DNA of 64,000 nt from Arenimonas terrae (lineage in GTDB: Bacteria; Pseudomonadota; Gammaproteobacteria; Xanthomonadales; Xanthomonadaceae): contig NZ_SMDR01000002.1 in the NCBI RefSeq assembly GCF_006265115.1, forward strand, positions 61,743-125,742, written 5' to 3'. A program made the position numbers and the translations under genes. Below the pieces are notes generated by a model. The model ran no database searches. It saw only the letters and a program-made list of their open reading frames with translations, and was not told the origin of the DNA. Below are positions 63,469 to 64,000 of the stretch, in pieces (position 1 is the stretch's first letter; the number at the start of each line of letters is the position of its first letter).

Positions 63469-64000
63469 ATGCGCCGCCCCCGCCTTGTCGCCGCCCTTGC
63501 CCTGTCCGTGCTGATCGCCGCCTGCGGCGGTGAACCGCCCCCGGCCGATCCGTCCAGCGACGCCGCCGCCGTCGCGCCTGAAAGCGATACATCCGACGGC
63601 GTCGGCGAGACGGCGGCCACCGCGGCCGCGGAGTCCGATTCCGGCACTCCGGGCGACCTGGAGGCTTTCGACGATGGCGCCGAAGCCGCGGGGCTCAAGG
63701 ACGGCGGCACCGCCAGCCTCGACGATCTGCAGGACCTGCCCTTCGGCGCCGCCCTGGCCGAAGCCGCGCGCCGCGCCGAAGGCGAGACCTTCGACCCGTC
63801 GACCGCGCCGGCGGAAGGCCCGGTGCCCGGCGTCGACGGCAAACCCGCCGATGCCGCGGCGCAGATGGCCGACGCCACCGCCCGCCTCGAGCAGCAAAAG
63901 GCGCAGATGGCCGCGGTGATGGCGGCGATGCAGGAACTCGCCGCAGCCGGCAGCGATCCGGAAAAACGCGCCGCCGCGATGGAAAAAGTGAAGGCCAGCC
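63469..64000 (+). CDS. Lipoprotein of unknown function (partial, runs off the window)
   Basis: An open frame from the ATG at 63469 continues to the end of the window without a stop. The first 20 residues are a lipoprotein signal peptide ending in the lipobox LIAAC (Cys19). The mature sequence is an Ala/Asp/Glu-rich stretch followed by a coiled-coil-like segment (ARLEQQKAQMAAVMAAMQELAA). No family was recognised. A GACTGGAG ribosome-binding site is visible about 10 bp upstream. Confidence 0.7.
   Translation, partial: MRRPRLVAALALSVLIAACGGEPPPADPSSDAAAVAPESDTSDGVGETAATAAAESDSGTPGDLEAFDDGAEAAGLKDGGTASLDDLQDLPFGAALAEAARRAEGETFDPSTAPAEGPVPGVDGKPADAAAQMADATARLEQQKAQMAAVMAAMQELAAAGSDPEKRAAAMEKVKAS

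Overview
The window is a GC-rich (roughly two-thirds G+C by eye) gammaproteobacterial chromosome segment, most likely from the Xanthomonadales (Lysobacteraceae/Xanthomonadaceae). The evidence is the gene order tRNA-Tyr/Gly/Thr-tuf-tRNA-Trp-secE-nusG-rplKAJL-rpoBC-rpsLG-fusA-tuf, the hemA gene diverging from a TPR gene-lolB-ispE-tRNA-Gln-prs-rplY-pth-ychF block, and many proteins of the type found in that order. The genus cannot be fixed from the sequence alone. No rRNA genes, phage genes, transposases or CRISPR arrays were found.

Layout. (1) Positions 1-18.4 kb, all on the minus strand, hold the transcription/translation core: four tRNAs, two EF-Tu genes coding for the same protein, secE, nusG, L11, L1, L10, L7/L12, rpoB, rpoC, S12, S7 and EF-G. 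A good sigma-70 promoter lies ahead of tRNA-Tyr, and structured intergenic regions lie between rplA and rplJ, rplL and rpoB, and rpoC and rpsL. (2) 18.4-25.3 kb, minus strand: ychF, pth, rplY, prs, tRNA-Gln, ispE, lolB and a TPR protein. (3) 25.4-29.3 kb, plus strand: hemA-prfA-moaB and ppk2. (4) 29.3-40.3 kb, minus strand: an RND efflux pump with its adaptor, a 650-bp intergenic region with two palindromic elements, a LytTR/LytS two-component pair, a TlpA-like lipoprotein, a YihY membrane protein, and two tandem paralogous membrane-anchored proteins of unknown function. (5) 40.4-49 kb: a WrbA-like gene, a DUF2069 gene and a half-length asparaginase gene (plus strand), a four-domain secreted subtilase (minus), and an iron-type cluster (imelysin, di-haem oxidoreductase, PKHD-type hydroxylase) around a Fur-box-like site. 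(6) 49-53.8 kb: the proton-translocating transhydrogenase operon, in which pntAA is separated from pntAB-pntB by an opposite-strand module of four genes (a secreted 11-residue-repeat protein, an ECF-type sigma factor, a DUF3619-like protein and a DUF3106 protein). (7) 53.9-64 kb: a DUF1631 protein, nitroreductase, 5'-3' exonuclease, Nudix hydrolase, proline iminopeptidase, HNH endonuclease, an unknown protein with a Pro/Ala linker, dxs, and the start of a lipoprotein gene cut by the window end.

Most of the window is ordinary housekeeping DNA. The parts I consider worth following up are the sigma/hendecad-repeat module inside the transhydrogenase locus, a dispersed three-part palindromic repeat (two full copies and one degraded), the Fur-type site overlapping a divergent promoter, and the structured RNA leaders of the ribosomal operon. 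Overlapping open frames on the opposite strand of the GC-rich genes are extensive (several exceed 800 codons) and were discarded as codon-bias shadows.
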